Source of the DNA: an uncultured Erysipelotrichaceae bacterium
Lineage (GTDB): Bacteria > Bacillota_I > Bacilli_A > RF39 > UBA660
Direction: 5' to 3'
NCBI GenBank assembly: GCA_902797105.1
Contig: CADBRL010000104.1
Location: 1 to 23,164 of the forward strand
Length of the DNA: 23,164 nucleotides
Numbering within the stretch: position 1 is the first letter of the stretch; the number at the start of each line of letters is the position of its first letter. The notes beneath the pieces are model-generated. The model was not told the origin of the DNA. It searched no databases and was given only the letters and a program-made list of their open reading frames with translations. Below are positions 14,361-21,402 of this stretch, one piece after another. A program made the position numbers and the translations under genes.

Positions 14361-15253
14361 TATTTCACCTTTTCTTTATAATATTCATTTACATCATTTG
14401 CTAGACTTTCATTAAATGCTTTATTTTTAATCATTTCAATTTCAAACTTATATGGTGGATTTCCATCTATATATGGAGTTTCTAGTATCTTAGGTATATT
14501 TTTAAAAATATCCATATAACAAACATTTATTAGGGTTTCAAAACCTATCGTACCATATCCTAAATTTTCATGTCTATCTTTATGACTACCAATTGTATTC
14601 TTACTATCATTTAAATGTATACATTTAACTTTTCCTAGTCCAATTACTTTATCAAATTCTTCTAAATATTCACTAAATTTTGAAATATCTATACCTGAGT
14701 CATTTAAATGACATGTATCTAAACAAACACCAACTTTTTCTTTTAAATCAATTCTATCTAAAATAAATTTAAGTTCATTTATATTTATTCCACATTCAGT
14801 ACCTTTACCTGCCATAGTTTCAAGTAAAATCATCGGTTTTGTATTTTCATCTATTATTAAATTAATAGCACTTGCTATATTATCCATTGCAACATTTCTA
14901 TCCATTTTTAAACTATTTCCAGGATGCACAACAATATATTTAACATTCATTTGTGTTATTCTAGAAATTTCTTGTTTTAAAAATGAACACGAGAAATTCC
15001 AAGAAGTTTCATTTTCTCTATTAGCTAAATTTATAATATATGGGGCATGACATACCACATTATCTATATCAATTCCATTTTCATTCATATATTTAAGGGC
15101 TTCATTTGTTAAATTTTTATCTATAGCTTTTCTTATTGTATTTTGAGGCGCACCAGTATAAAACATAAATGTACTGGCACCAAAGCTTACTGCTTGTTTT
15201 GCACTTCCAAGTAATTGTTCAGCACCAAAACTTACATGTGAACCTATTATCAT
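14360..15253 (-). CDS. nfo: Deoxyribonuclease IV (AP endonuclease Nfo)
   Basis: This roughly 297-residue zinc enzyme cuts DNA 5' of abasic sites in base excision repair. AP endonuclease family 2 signatures are all there: IGSHVSF at the start, CHAPYIINLAN, VVHPGN, ILLETMAGKGTECG, GVCLDTCHLNDSG, CIHLNDSKN with GSHKDRHENLGYGTIG, and ILETPYIDG. These supply the His, Glu and Asp ligands of the three-zinc site. The ATG at 15253 matches the family start; an in-frame ATG 13 codons upstream at 15292 is possible, adding a charged tail, but neither has a strong ribosome site. It is first in an nfo-fmt pair, with a 10-base-arm palindrome in its promoter region. Confidence 0.95.
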   Translation of the reverse strand: MIIGSHVSFGAEQLLGSAKQAVSFGASTFMFYTGAPQNTIRKAIDKNLTNEALKYMNENGIDIDNVVCHAPYIINLANRENETSWNFSCSFLKQEISRITQMNVKYIVVHPGNSLKMDRNVAMDNIASAINLIIDENTKPMILLETMAGKGTECGININELKFILDRIDLKEKVGVCLDTCHLNDSGIDISKFSEYLEEFDKVIGLGKVKCIHLNDSKNTIGSHKDRHENLGYGTIGFETLINVCYMDIFKNIPKILETPYIDGNPPYKFEIEMIKNKAFNESLANDVNEYYKEKVK

Positions 15254-15325
15254 TTTATCAACTTCTTTCTTAATTTTAAAATTTTCATCCATCTTGTGAG
15301 AGATATTTATCCAAGATTGTTTATT

Positions 15326-15364
15326 CAGTATGTAAGAAATTTTTACATACTGTTTCAGATTATA
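15326..15364 (-). promoter_or_regulatory. nfo -10 element and adjoining palindromic operator/hairpin
   Basis: A perfect TATAAT lies on the minus strand at 15359-15364. Directly downstream, arms CAGTATGTAA (15326-15335) and TTACATACTG (15343-15352) form a 10-base perfect inverted repeat with a 7-base spacer. Its far edge coincides with the expected transcription start. No T-run follows on either strand, so a repressor site or 5'-UTR hairpin is more likely than a terminator. The best -35 (TTGATG, 15385-15390) is 20 bases away, which is long. Confidence 0.5.
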
Positions 15365-15433
15365 AAAATTATTTAAATATTAGCCATCAATTTTGACTAG
15401 ACCATTTTGGATTATTATTTTTATATATTTTTC

Positions 15434-16192
15434 TTAATTTTTATCTATTGTTTTTTTCCAAGTTTTTTCCATTTCGTATTTAAAAAACTCTATCATAGAT
15501 TTTATATCATCTTCTTTATCATACTTTTCTAACGCGGCATAATAATATTTTTTATCTTCATCATATACAATTAAAGGTGGTATATTATTAATCATCAAAA
15601 TATAGTTCGTAAGAGTTCTTCCTACTCTACCATTACCATCCGCAAAGGCATGTATGTTTTCAAATTTATTGTGAAAATATGTAGCAATTTTTATGATGTT
15701 TTCAGCATCATTTGTATTAATACTATTTACTTCATTTACTAAATTTTCTATTTCTTTTGCAACATCATTTGCACTTGTTCCAACTTCTTCTCTGCCTGTT
15801 ACATAATCATGTTTTTTGTACTCTCCAGGTCTTTCTCCATTTGAAATATATCTTCTTTCATCATATGTTCCAATTGTTAATAGTTCATGAACCTTTTTTA
15901 TTAAGTTTTCACTTATTTTTTCTCTCTTTATTATTTTATCAAGCAAATATTCATAACATGCTTTTTGATTACTTATCTCAAATATAGTTCTAAGATTTCC
16001 AGTAAAACTAATAACTTTTCCATTTTCAAATATTTCTCTTGTATCATGATAGGTTATTTCAGCATTTTCAATTGCTCCCGAATTATAAGCAAATAAAATT
16101 CTAAAATTATCTAATGCATTTTCTAGTTTTTCTTTACTATCGATTTTTAAACTTTGCCAATATGTTATAACATTTGTGTATTTGTGTTTCAT
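15434..16192 (-). CDS. Fic-domain protein (probable AMPylase) with class II inhibitory motif
   Basis: This 252-residue Fic-fold enzyme of the type that transfers AMP, or another nucleotide part, to a protein hydroxyl group carries the core motif HAFADGNGRVGR (181-192), matching HxFxDGNGRxxR with the catalytic His and the phosphate-binding loop intact. Residues 38-43 (SGAIEN) match the (S/T)xxxE(G/N) inhibitory helix motif. It lies N-terminal to the Fic core, the class II arrangement in which the enzyme holds itself inactive. There is no antitoxin gene beside it, consistent with built-in inhibition. The remaining regions (KIIKREKISENLIKKVHELL, RPGEYKKHDYVTGREEVGTS) are typical for Fic/DOC proteins. 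GGAG lies 8 bases before the ATG. The substrate is unknown. It stands alone, next to a region of rearrangement. Confidence 0.9.
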   Translation of the reverse strand: MKHKYTNVITYWQSLKIDSKEKLENALDNFRILFAYNSGAIENAEITYHDTREIFENGKVISFTGNLRTIFEISNQKACYEYLLDKIIKREKISENLIKKVHELLTIGTYDERRYISNGERPGEYKKHDYVTGREEVGTSANDVAKEIENLVNEVNSINTNDAENIIKIATYFHNKFENIHAFADGNGRVGRTLTNYILMINNIPPLIVYDEDKKYYYAALEKYDKEDDIKSMIEFFKYEMEKTWKKTIDKN

Positions 16193-16217
16193 GTTTCACA
16201 CTCCATTTACTAAATCA

Positions 16218-16226
16218 ATTATATCA
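16218..16226 (-). promoter_or_regulatory. Extended -10 promoter of the Fic gene
   Basis: TGATATAAT on the minus strand is a TGn-TATAAT extended -10 lying 26 bases before the Fic start codon. The -35 region (TTCCAA at 16242-16247) is poor, as often seen with extended -10 promoters. Confidence 0.5.
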
Positions 16227-16261
16227 CACTTTACATTTCTTTTGGAAATAATTTTTTAAAA

Positions 16262-16284
16262 GAAAAAAGTAGCTTTTGCTACTT
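16262..16284 (-). terminator. Terminator after the surface-protein remnant
   Basis: Seven-base arms AAGTAGC (16267-16273) and GCTACTT (16278-16284) close a TTTT loop. On the minus strand the hairpin is followed by a T-run. It directly follows the stop codon of the remnant at 16283-16440, showing that the remnant is the true 3' end of a former gene. Confidence 0.8.
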
Positions 16285-16440
16285 AAATCACAATGCGAAT
16301 TGGGTCGGATGCTGTGACGGATCCTCCATTATAAACCGCTGAAGCCTTTAGATACATGACTGGGCAAGTATCAAATCCTGCATCGGCACCACGACTGGAC
16401 CATGAGCCAAGATTACCATTGTCGCTAACAGTGGAAGCAA
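16283..16440 (-). pseudogene. 3' remnant of a surface/pilin-like protein gene
   Basis: About 52 codons in the minus frame remain open to a TAA stop next to a terminator, without a start codon or ribosome site. The tail includes GSWSSRGADAG, CPVMYLKASAVYNGGS and ASDPIRIVI. The RPVxYLKSS...GG.GT..DPI.I type of ending is familiar from large secreted or pilin-like surface proteins of gut Firmicutes, so the parent was probably one of these (inference). Base composition is visibly more G+C-rich than the surrounding DNA, suggesting a different origin. The frame breaks into unrelated sequence at about 16440, where a different remnant begins on the other strand. Confidence 0.6.
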
Positions 16441-16549
16441 AAATATTCCTATTGAAAAACTTGCAAGTCTAGCCAAATTTTATGATACAAGTATTGATTA
16501 TTTAGTTGGTTTAACTGATGAAAGAAAACCTTATCCAAAAAACAAATGA
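16439..16549 (+). pseudogene. 3' remnant of an XRE-family regulator gene
   Basis: The plus frame from about 16439 to the TGA at 16547-16549 encodes KNIPIEKLASLAKFYDTSI followed by DYLVGLTDERKPYPKNK. This is the classic last-helix region of XRE/Cro-like regulators, closely resembling the first HTH of the regulator at 3085 (IIPLKHLITLAKYYKVSLDYLTGLSDKK). The DNA-recognition part and the start codon are missing, and upstream codons belong to the opposite-strand remnant. A terminator follows. It is a dead gene fragment. Confidence 0.75.
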
Positions 16550-16555
16550 GTTTTT

Positions 16556-16582
16556 AACAAGCCTATGTGCTTGTTTTATTTT
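16556..16582 (+). terminator. Terminator after the XRE remnant
   Basis: Seven-base arms AACAAGC (16556-16562) and GCTTGTT (16569-16575) with a 6-base loop are followed by TTATTTT. It lies 7 bases after the TGA of the XRE remnant. It also insulates the polymerase gene downstream. Confidence 0.75.
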
Positions 16583-16631
16583 GTACCTTATGATAGATTA
16601 AATATAGTTATCATTTACCAAATTTTAGTAA

Positions 16632-16681
16632 TTGATTATTATGCTACATTGATATATAATATAGATATAAACAAACGTTTG
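16632..16681 (+). promoter_or_regulatory. Sigma-A promoter and possible operator of the Y-family polymerase gene
   Basis: TTGATT (16632-16637) and TATAAT (16655-16660) are exactly 17 bases apart. Transcription should start near 16667. The perfect palindrome CAAACGTTTG (16672-16681) lies just after it and touches the GGAGG ribosome site. Because polymerases of this kind are usually damage-induced, the palindrome is a candidate repressor site. It does not match the Gram-positive LexA consensus GAACnnnnGTTC. A further inverted pair, ATGATA (16590-16595) and TATCAT (16609-16614), lies upstream. Confidence 0.65.
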
Positions 16682-16692
16682 GAGGTATTATT

Positions 16693-17955
16693 ATGGACGA
16701 TATGTATGTAAAAAGAAATATTATGTGTATTGATTTAAAAAGTTTTTTTGCATCATGTGAATGTGTAGAACGTGGACTAGATCCTTTTAAAGTACCACTT
16801 GTGGTTGCTAATAAAAAGCAAGGAAATGGTGCTATTACTTTGGCAGTTACCCCAGCATTAAAAAAGCAAGGTATCCCGGGAAGAGTTAGGCTTTATGATA
16901 TACCCAAAAATATAAAATATGAAATAGTGCCTCCGAGAATGAAATTATATATTGAAAAAAGCAAACAAGTTGTTGGTATTTATCTTGATTATGTGGCACC
17001 TGAGGATTTACATATCTACTCTATTGATGAATGTTTCTTAGATGTTACCGATTATTTGAAATTATATAAGAAAACTGATTATGAACTTGCTGAAGAAATA
17101 CTTAAGACTGTCGAAGAAAAAACAGGACTTACCGCAACATGTGGTATTGGTCCTAACCTTTTACTTGCTAAAGTTGCCATGGATACAGAAGCTAAGAAAT
17201 ATAAAAATGGAATTGCTAAATGGACTTATGATGATGTACCAGAAAAACTATGGTCAATTACTCCGCTTTCCAAAATGTGGGGTATTGGCCCTAGAATGGA
17301 AAAGAAATTAAACATTTTAAACATTTATACTATCGGAGAACTTGCCCACTATGATAAAAATATTTTAAAAGATAAGTTCGGAGTTATGGGCCAAGAACTT
17401 TGGAACCATGCTAATGGCATTGATTTAAGTAAAATTAGTGATTTTAAAGTAACACCAAAGGATAAATCATATAGTCATTCACAAGTATTATTTAAAGATT
17501 ATGATGGAAATAATGTTAAACTTATCATTGCTGAAATGGTTGATGTAATATGTGCAAGACTAAGAGCTAGTAATAAAGAGTCACGAGTAATTGGTTTTGG
17601 TATCGGTTATTCAAAAGACGTAGATGGAGGTTTCTACCACTCAATTAAACTTGAAACTCCGACGGATAGTCCTAGGGAAATAACTAATATATGTTTTCTA
17701 ATATTTGATAGATATTATAATAATTTACCTATTAGAAAAGTAAGTATATCTTGTGGTGGTCTTACAAAAAAGTCCGGTGTTCAATTAAATTTATTTGAAC
17801 CAATTGAAAATAAAAAAGAAGAAGTAAAAGTTAATACCGCAATTGATGAAATAAAAAATAAATTTGGCAAAAATAGTATTGTTAAAGCCAGTAGCCTTCT
17901 TCCTGATTCAACAGCTATAGCTAGGAATGAAAAAATCGGAGGTCACCATGAATAA
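16693..17955 (+). CDS. Y-family translesion DNA polymerase (UvrX/YqjW/UmuC-like)
   Basis: This 420-residue error-prone polymerase copies past damaged bases. The N-terminal MCIDLKSFFASCE holds the first catalytic Asp (14) and the steric-gate region; YSIDECFLDVT (109-119) supplies the Asp-Glu pair (112-113). A helix-hairpin-helix region lies around 190-240 (WGIGPRMEKKLNILNIYTIGEL), followed by the little-finger domain. QLNLF (364-368) is a textbook beta-clamp binding motif. Details such as ANKKQGNGAITLAVTPALKKQGIPGRVRLYDIP fit the Gram-positive UvrX/YqjW branch rather than DinB. GGAGG lies 7 bases before the ATG and a strong promoter is upstream. Its stop overlaps the next gene by 8 bases; the pairing with a YolD-like gene is the known arrangement for this branch. 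Confidence 0.93.
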   Translation: MDDMYVKRNIMCIDLKSFFASCECVERGLDPFKVPLVVANKKQGNGAITLAVTPALKKQGIPGRVRLYDIPKNIKYEIVPPRMKLYIEKSKQVVGIYLDYVAPEDLHIYSIDECFLDVTDYLKLYKKTDYELAEEILKTVEEKTGLTATCGIGPNLLLAKVAMDTEAKKYKNGIAKWTYDDVPEKLWSITPLSKMWGIGPRMEKKLNILNIYTIGELAHYDKNILKDKFGVMGQELWNHANGIDLSKISDFKVTPKDKSYSHSQVLFKDYDGNNVKLIIAEMVDVICARLRASNKESRVIGFGIGYSKDVDGGFYHSIKLETPTDSPREITNICFLIFDRYYNNLPIRKVSISCGGLTKKSGVQLNLFEPIENKKEEVKVNTAIDEIKNKFGKNSIVKASSLLPDSTAIARNEKIGGHHE

Positions 17956-18268
17956 AGATCGTGGAATGATAAAATGGATGCCTTTTAATTCTGTTGTAAG
18001 TAATAAAGAAGTACTTGCATCTATCATAAAAGAAAAAGCAAAAGTAAATAAACCTATTATGAGTGATGACGAAAAAAGTGTAATCGAAGAAGCTATAATT
18101 GATGCTTTTTATATGCAAAATAAAGTAAATATTACTTATTATAAAAATGGATATACTTATGAATATAATGGCACAATAAAAAAAATAGATAGTTCTAATA
18201 AACTTATCTATTTAACAAATTATTGTATTTTATTTAATCAAATTATTAAAGTAACTGAAATTAAATAG
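17948..18268 (+). CDS. YolD-like protein, partner of the Y-family polymerase
   Basis: This 106-residue protein starts MNKDRGMIKWMPFNSVV, the signature of the YolD-like family (DRG.IKW.PF). It has a helical middle (SDDEKSVIEEAIIDAFY) and an Sm-like beta-rich end (KVNITYYKNGYTYEYNGTIKKID...IIKVTEIK). YolD-like genes habitually follow UvrX/YqjW-type polymerases in Firmicutes and are thought to assist or regulate them; the biochemical role is not settled. The ATG at 17948 has GGAGGT just before it and overlaps the polymerase stop by 8 bases, so translation is coupled. Confidence 0.88.
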   Translation: MNKDRGMIKWMPFNSVVSNKEVLASIIKEKAKVNKPIMSDDEKSVIEEAIIDAFYMQNKVNITYYKNGYTYEYNGTIKKIDSSNKLIYLTNYCILFNQIIKVTEIK

Positions 18269-18278
18269 TTACTTTTTA
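18248..18278. terminator. Bidirectional terminator after the polymerase/YolD operon
   Basis: Nine-base perfect arms AAAGTAACT (18248-18256) and AGTTACTTT (18267-18275) with a 10-base loop contain the end of the YolD-like gene. T's follow on the plus strand, and the convergent minus gene ends at 18276. Confidence 0.75.
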
Positions 18279-19124
18279 TTCTGAATAACTTAAAGATACA
18301 AAGTAATAGTTACCATTTGCATCTTTTTTGTATGTCCATTTATATTTTTTTAATAAATCAGTATTATTAAAATCATTTACATTACCTGAATAAGTAGTTA
18401 AAACATTTTGCTTTAAAGCATTATCATAAACATTATAACTATTATTTCCATTAGATACAAAATATCCGAATGACTCATAAATATTTAAATAGTTTTCACT
18501 TGCTGTAACCTTATTTATTTTTTTATAAGTATAGTCATTTGAAGCATTACAGGCATCTAATGTAATTTTATAACCATCATTTTCAAAAGTAACATTATAA
18601 CCATATATATTTTGACCATTTAAATTACTTATATTTTGAACAAATGATGTATCTTTAAATATTTTTGCTGCAGCACTAGTTATTTTATCTAATGTGGTTG
18701 TAAGTTCATTATTTTCACAAGTGATACCAAGATACTTAAATATTATGGCAAATTTTAAATTGCTATCAATGGTATCACCAGTTACATTAAGTCCTGAATA
18801 AATTTCCACAAAAGCATTACTTAAAGCATTACTATTTGTAGCATCAATATAACTATAAGTATCATTTACTATTACTGATGTTGTTGGTATTTCTTCTTCT
18901 TTTTCTTTGGTTTCAGTTACTATACCATGACCTTCATCATAGTTTACAAAACCTACATAAAACGGATAAAACGAATACCACATAAGCCAAAGAACTATAA
19001 CACTAATAATTATTGTACCAATAGTTTCTTTTGAAAACTTCTTTCCACCTTTATTTTCCTTTTTATCCTGCAAAAAATAGAACTTTTCTTCTTCATCTTT
19101 CAAAAGTGGTTCTAAATCTTTCAT
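18276..19124 (-). CDS. Membrane-anchored protein of unknown function
   Basis: I do not recognise this 282-residue protein. It has an acidic and basic cytoplasmic N-terminus (about 1-33), one strong membrane helix (about 35-58, IGTIIISVIVLWLMWYSFYPF) and a roughly 220-residue external domain rich in Asn, Tyr, Thr and Ser. The domain contains three cysteines at most and no motif known to me. The end, YKWTYKKDANGNYYFVSLSYSE, suggests a beta-strand finish. The ATG at 19124 has GGTGA 6 bases before it; a GTG directly upstream is the alternative. It lies downstream of dnaI, 71 bases away, and converges on the YolD-like gene. It may be a lineage-specific envelope protein. Confidence 0.7.
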   Translation of the reverse strand: MKDLEPLLKDEEEKFYFLQDKKENKGGKKFSKETIGTIIISVIVLWLMWYSFYPFYVGFVNYDEGHGIVTETKEKEEEIPTTSVIVNDTYSYIDATNSNALSNAFVEIYSGLNVTGDTIDSNLKFAIIFKYLGITCENNELTTTLDKITSAAAKIFKDTSFVQNISNLNGQNIYGYNVTFENDGYKITLDACNASNDYTYKKINKVTASENYLNIYESFGYFVSNGNNSYNVYDNALKQNVLTTYSGNVNDFNNTDLLKKYKWTYKKDANGNYYFVSLSYSE

Positions 19125-19195
19125 CACTAATCACCCTATCTTTACTATATAATACCACAAAACTTATAAATTAAAAAGCAAAAATTAAAATTTTT

Positions 19196-20083
19196 TTAAT
19201 TTCTTCGATTAATACTTACAAGTTCCATATCTTCCGTTAATTGTTTTATTCTTTCAATTATTCTTCTAGCTTTTACTTTATCTTCACTATTTTTAGTGGT
19301 TGCTAAATGGTTTTCTAACTCTTCAATAGTTAAATTCGAAGTAAAAAATGTCGTAAGTTTATTATTCATTCTATACTGAAGAATTGTACCCAAAATTTCA
19401 TCTCTTCCCCATTCTGTTACTTTTTCAGCCCCGATATCATCAATTAATAAAATATCAACATTTTGATAATAATTAACTTTGTCTTGTGCTAAGCTAAAAT
19501 CTTCTTTCATATTTCGAAGTACTTCAGGAAAATAAACAATTTCAATACTTGCATCTTTGTTTTTTTCAAGTTCATTTAAAAGTGCGGCGATTAAATAAGT
19601 TTTGCCACTTCCAAAAGAACCATGTAGATATAAACCTTTTAAAGTATTAACTTTTTCAAAAGTATCATAGAAATTCTTGAGCCATTTAATTACTTTAACT
19701 CTATTTTTATCATTAATATCAATATCTTTCATTCTAGCATTACTTATTTCATTTAACTTACTTTCTTTTTCATGCATCTTTTTTTCTAATTCTTTTTGAA
19801 ATTTACAAGGCATATAAATAAATTTTAATGAACCATCATAAAGAGGATATAGAACATGACCTTCAACTTTGTTTTTACACATAAATAAACCTTTACAATT
19901 TTTACAATTTTTAAGTTCTTCAACAGTATCCATAAGTTTAGTATTATTTTTTAAAACTACTTCTTTAGAAAGTTTACACCTTTTTATAAGAGAACAAAAA
20001 TCACTATCTTTTAATGACTTTTCTAGTTCTCTACTTAATTCTTTTTCGATTTTTTCACTTAGTGTCATATTAACTTTTTCCAT
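19196..20083 (-). CDS. dnaI: Primosomal protein DnaI, helicase loader
   Basis: This 295-residue AAA+ ATPase loads the replicative helicase (DnaC in Bacilli) at the origin and at restart sites. The N-terminal domain has the zinc-binding residues of DnaI (Cys60, Cys63, Cys69, His76, Cys93 in KNCKNCKGLFMCKNKVEGH and MPCKF). The AAA+ domain has Walker A GSFGSGKT (155-162) and Walker B ILLIDDIGAE (211-220), then TSNL and an arginine-finger region (ARRIIERIKQL). Length matches family. The ATG overlaps the dnaB stop by one base (TAATG), with AAAGGAG upstream. It forms the dnaB-dnaI pair found in Bacilli. Confidence 0.95.
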   Translation of the reverse strand: MEKVNMTLSEKIEKELSRELEKSLKDSDFCSLIKRCKLSKEVVLKNNTKLMDTVEELKNCKNCKGLFMCKNKVEGHVLYPLYDGSLKFIYMPCKFQKELEKKMHEKESKLNEISNARMKDIDINDKNRVKVIKWLKNFYDTFEKVNTLKGLYLHGSFGSGKTYLIAALLNELEKNKDASIEIVYFPEVLRNMKEDFSLAQDKVNYYQNVDILLIDDIGAEKVTEWGRDEILGTILQYRMNNKLTTFFTSNLTIEELENHLATTKNSEDKVKARRIIERIKQLTEDMELVSINRRN

Positions 20084-21348
20084 TATTTAAACTCCTTTAG
20101 TAAACTTTCTAATTCTTGTTTATCAGCATCGGACATTTCTTCTATTTTTTCTACTTTATTAAACCAAACTGGTTCTTTTGATGCTTTAACTGTATCTAAC
20201 TTTTTCGTAAATTTCTTATTTTCTTTTTCGGCGAAATCCATTGCTTCACTAGCATTTTTTAGTCCTGCTCTTTTCCATTGTCCAGCAATAGTTTCAATAT
20301 AATTAGTTGCTAGCTTATTATTATTTTTTCTTAAAACATAATCTAAAAGAACATTAACTACTGCCGGGGGCATCTCTAAGTCTATTATTAAATTTTCTAT
20401 TAATTTAATATCTCTATTCGTAGGTTTTGCTCCGCCATATTTGTTTCTCAAAAAATCAACGGGATTGAGTTTTTCAAACATTTCAATAATTTTACCACGC
20501 ATGGAATTATCCCCGACTGGACTTTTCAAATATTCTGGTTGTGATCTATATATTAAAGTTGGCAAAGTACCATTATTAAATTGATACATTTTTCTAGCAT
20601 TAATTCTTAAATTATCTTTATCTATCATACCATATTCATTTAAAACACTACGAATTAGTTCAATCATTTTTAATGTATCTATTTTATAAATAAATGCTAA
20701 ATTATTAATTAACTCTTTAGTTTTTTTAGTAAATACCTTTTCATTAATTATGCCTTTTGGAATACTTGATAAAATTAAATCAAAATCTACTTGGTCTTTA
20801 ACTTCAATATCATTGATACTTCTCTCTTTGACATCTACTACCGAAACATTTATACCACTTTCCATTACATCATCTAATTTTTTAGTAATGTCAATATACT
20901 CTTTTGTATCAACTTTTAATTTTTGATATTGTTTTTTTAAATATTCGTATTCCGTTGCTCCGATATTATTGTAAAGAACAATATTTAGAATTGGATGATT
21001 AAAAAATTCACTCGGAGATAATGGTGAATATATTTCATAAATATAGTTGTTTATATCTCCTTTTTTAAAATATGTTTTAAGTAAACCAGTGGCTTCTAAA
21101 GCTTCACGAGCCTCTTTTAAAACTTTTAAAGGCGTTTTTAAAAGACTCATTAAGTGATGATGAGTAAAATCCCTGGAAACTCCTTTACTTTCCTCAAGAT
21201 CATTAATTAAAACAAGATATAAAGATATAGCAAGGTGTCCAATAATAGGTTCATAAAAAGATATTAAATATTTACGATCGGCATCTGTTAAAATGGTTTT
21301 ATTTATAACTACATATCTATCTGCTGGAAGTAATGTAACTTCATTCAT
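20083..21348 (-). CDS. dnaB: Replication initiation and membrane attachment protein DnaB
   Basis: This 421-residue helicase co-loader of Firmicutes (not the DnaB helicase of E. coli) acts with DnaD and DnaI to open and load helicase at the origin. The N-terminal winged-helix region begins LLPADRYVVINKTILTDADRKYLISFYEPIIG. The C-terminal DnaB/DnaD homology domain, about 300-380, contains NYIETIAGQW with the conserved YxxxIxxxW motif. Length is a little short of B. subtilis DnaB (472). The ATG at 21348 is chosen because GAGGTG is correctly placed; the GTG three codons earlier falls within that ribosome site. Its promoter overlaps the end of dedA. Confidence 0.93.
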   Translation of the reverse strand: MNEVTLLPADRYVVINKTILTDADRKYLISFYEPIIGHLAISLYLVLINDLEESKGVSRDFTHHHLMSLLKTPLKVLKEAREALEATGLLKTYFKKGDINNYIYEIYSPLSPSEFFNHPILNIVLYNNIGATEYEYLKKQYQKLKVDTKEYIDITKKLDDVMESGINVSVVDVKERSINDIEVKDQVDFDLILSSIPKGIINEKVFTKKTKELINNLAFIYKIDTLKMIELIRSVLNEYGMIDKDNLRINARKMYQFNNGTLPTLIYRSQPEYLKSPVGDNSMRGKIIEMFEKLNPVDFLRNKYGGAKPTNRDIKLIENLIIDLEMPPAVVNVLLDYVLRKNNNKLATNYIETIAGQWKRAGLKNASEAMDFAEKENKKFTKKLDTVKASKEPVWFNKVEKIEEMSDADKQELESLLKEFK

Positions 21349-21373
21349 AATTAACACCTCACTTATAACAAAT

Positions 21374-21402
21374 ATTATAACACCTCTTTATTCTTTTGTC
21401 TT
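21374..21402 (-). promoter_or_regulatory. Promoter of the dnaB-dnaI operon
   Basis: On the minus strand AAGACA (21397-21402) and TATAAT (21374-21379) are separated by 17 bases, with TG one base upstream of the -10. A second TATAAG-like sequence is slightly downstream. The -35 touches the dedA stop codon. Confidence 0.6.

Noticed and set aside
15293..15433. Terminator of the Fic gene
   Set aside because: The only strong stem (15326-15352) is not followed by a T-run on either strand and lies next to the nfo -10, so a regulatory role is more likely.
16590..16681. LexA-type SOS box upstream of the polymerase gene
   Set aside because: The palindrome CAAACGTTTG lacks the GAAC...GTTC half-sites and spacing of the Bacillus LexA site, so I list it only as an unidentified palindrome.
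18276..21348. A defence or toxin-antitoxin system made of Fic, the polymerase pair and the unknown membrane protein
   Set aside because: The genes are on different strands with separate terminators, and the polymerase/YolD pair and dnaB-dnaI have ordinary known roles. Nothing links them as one system.
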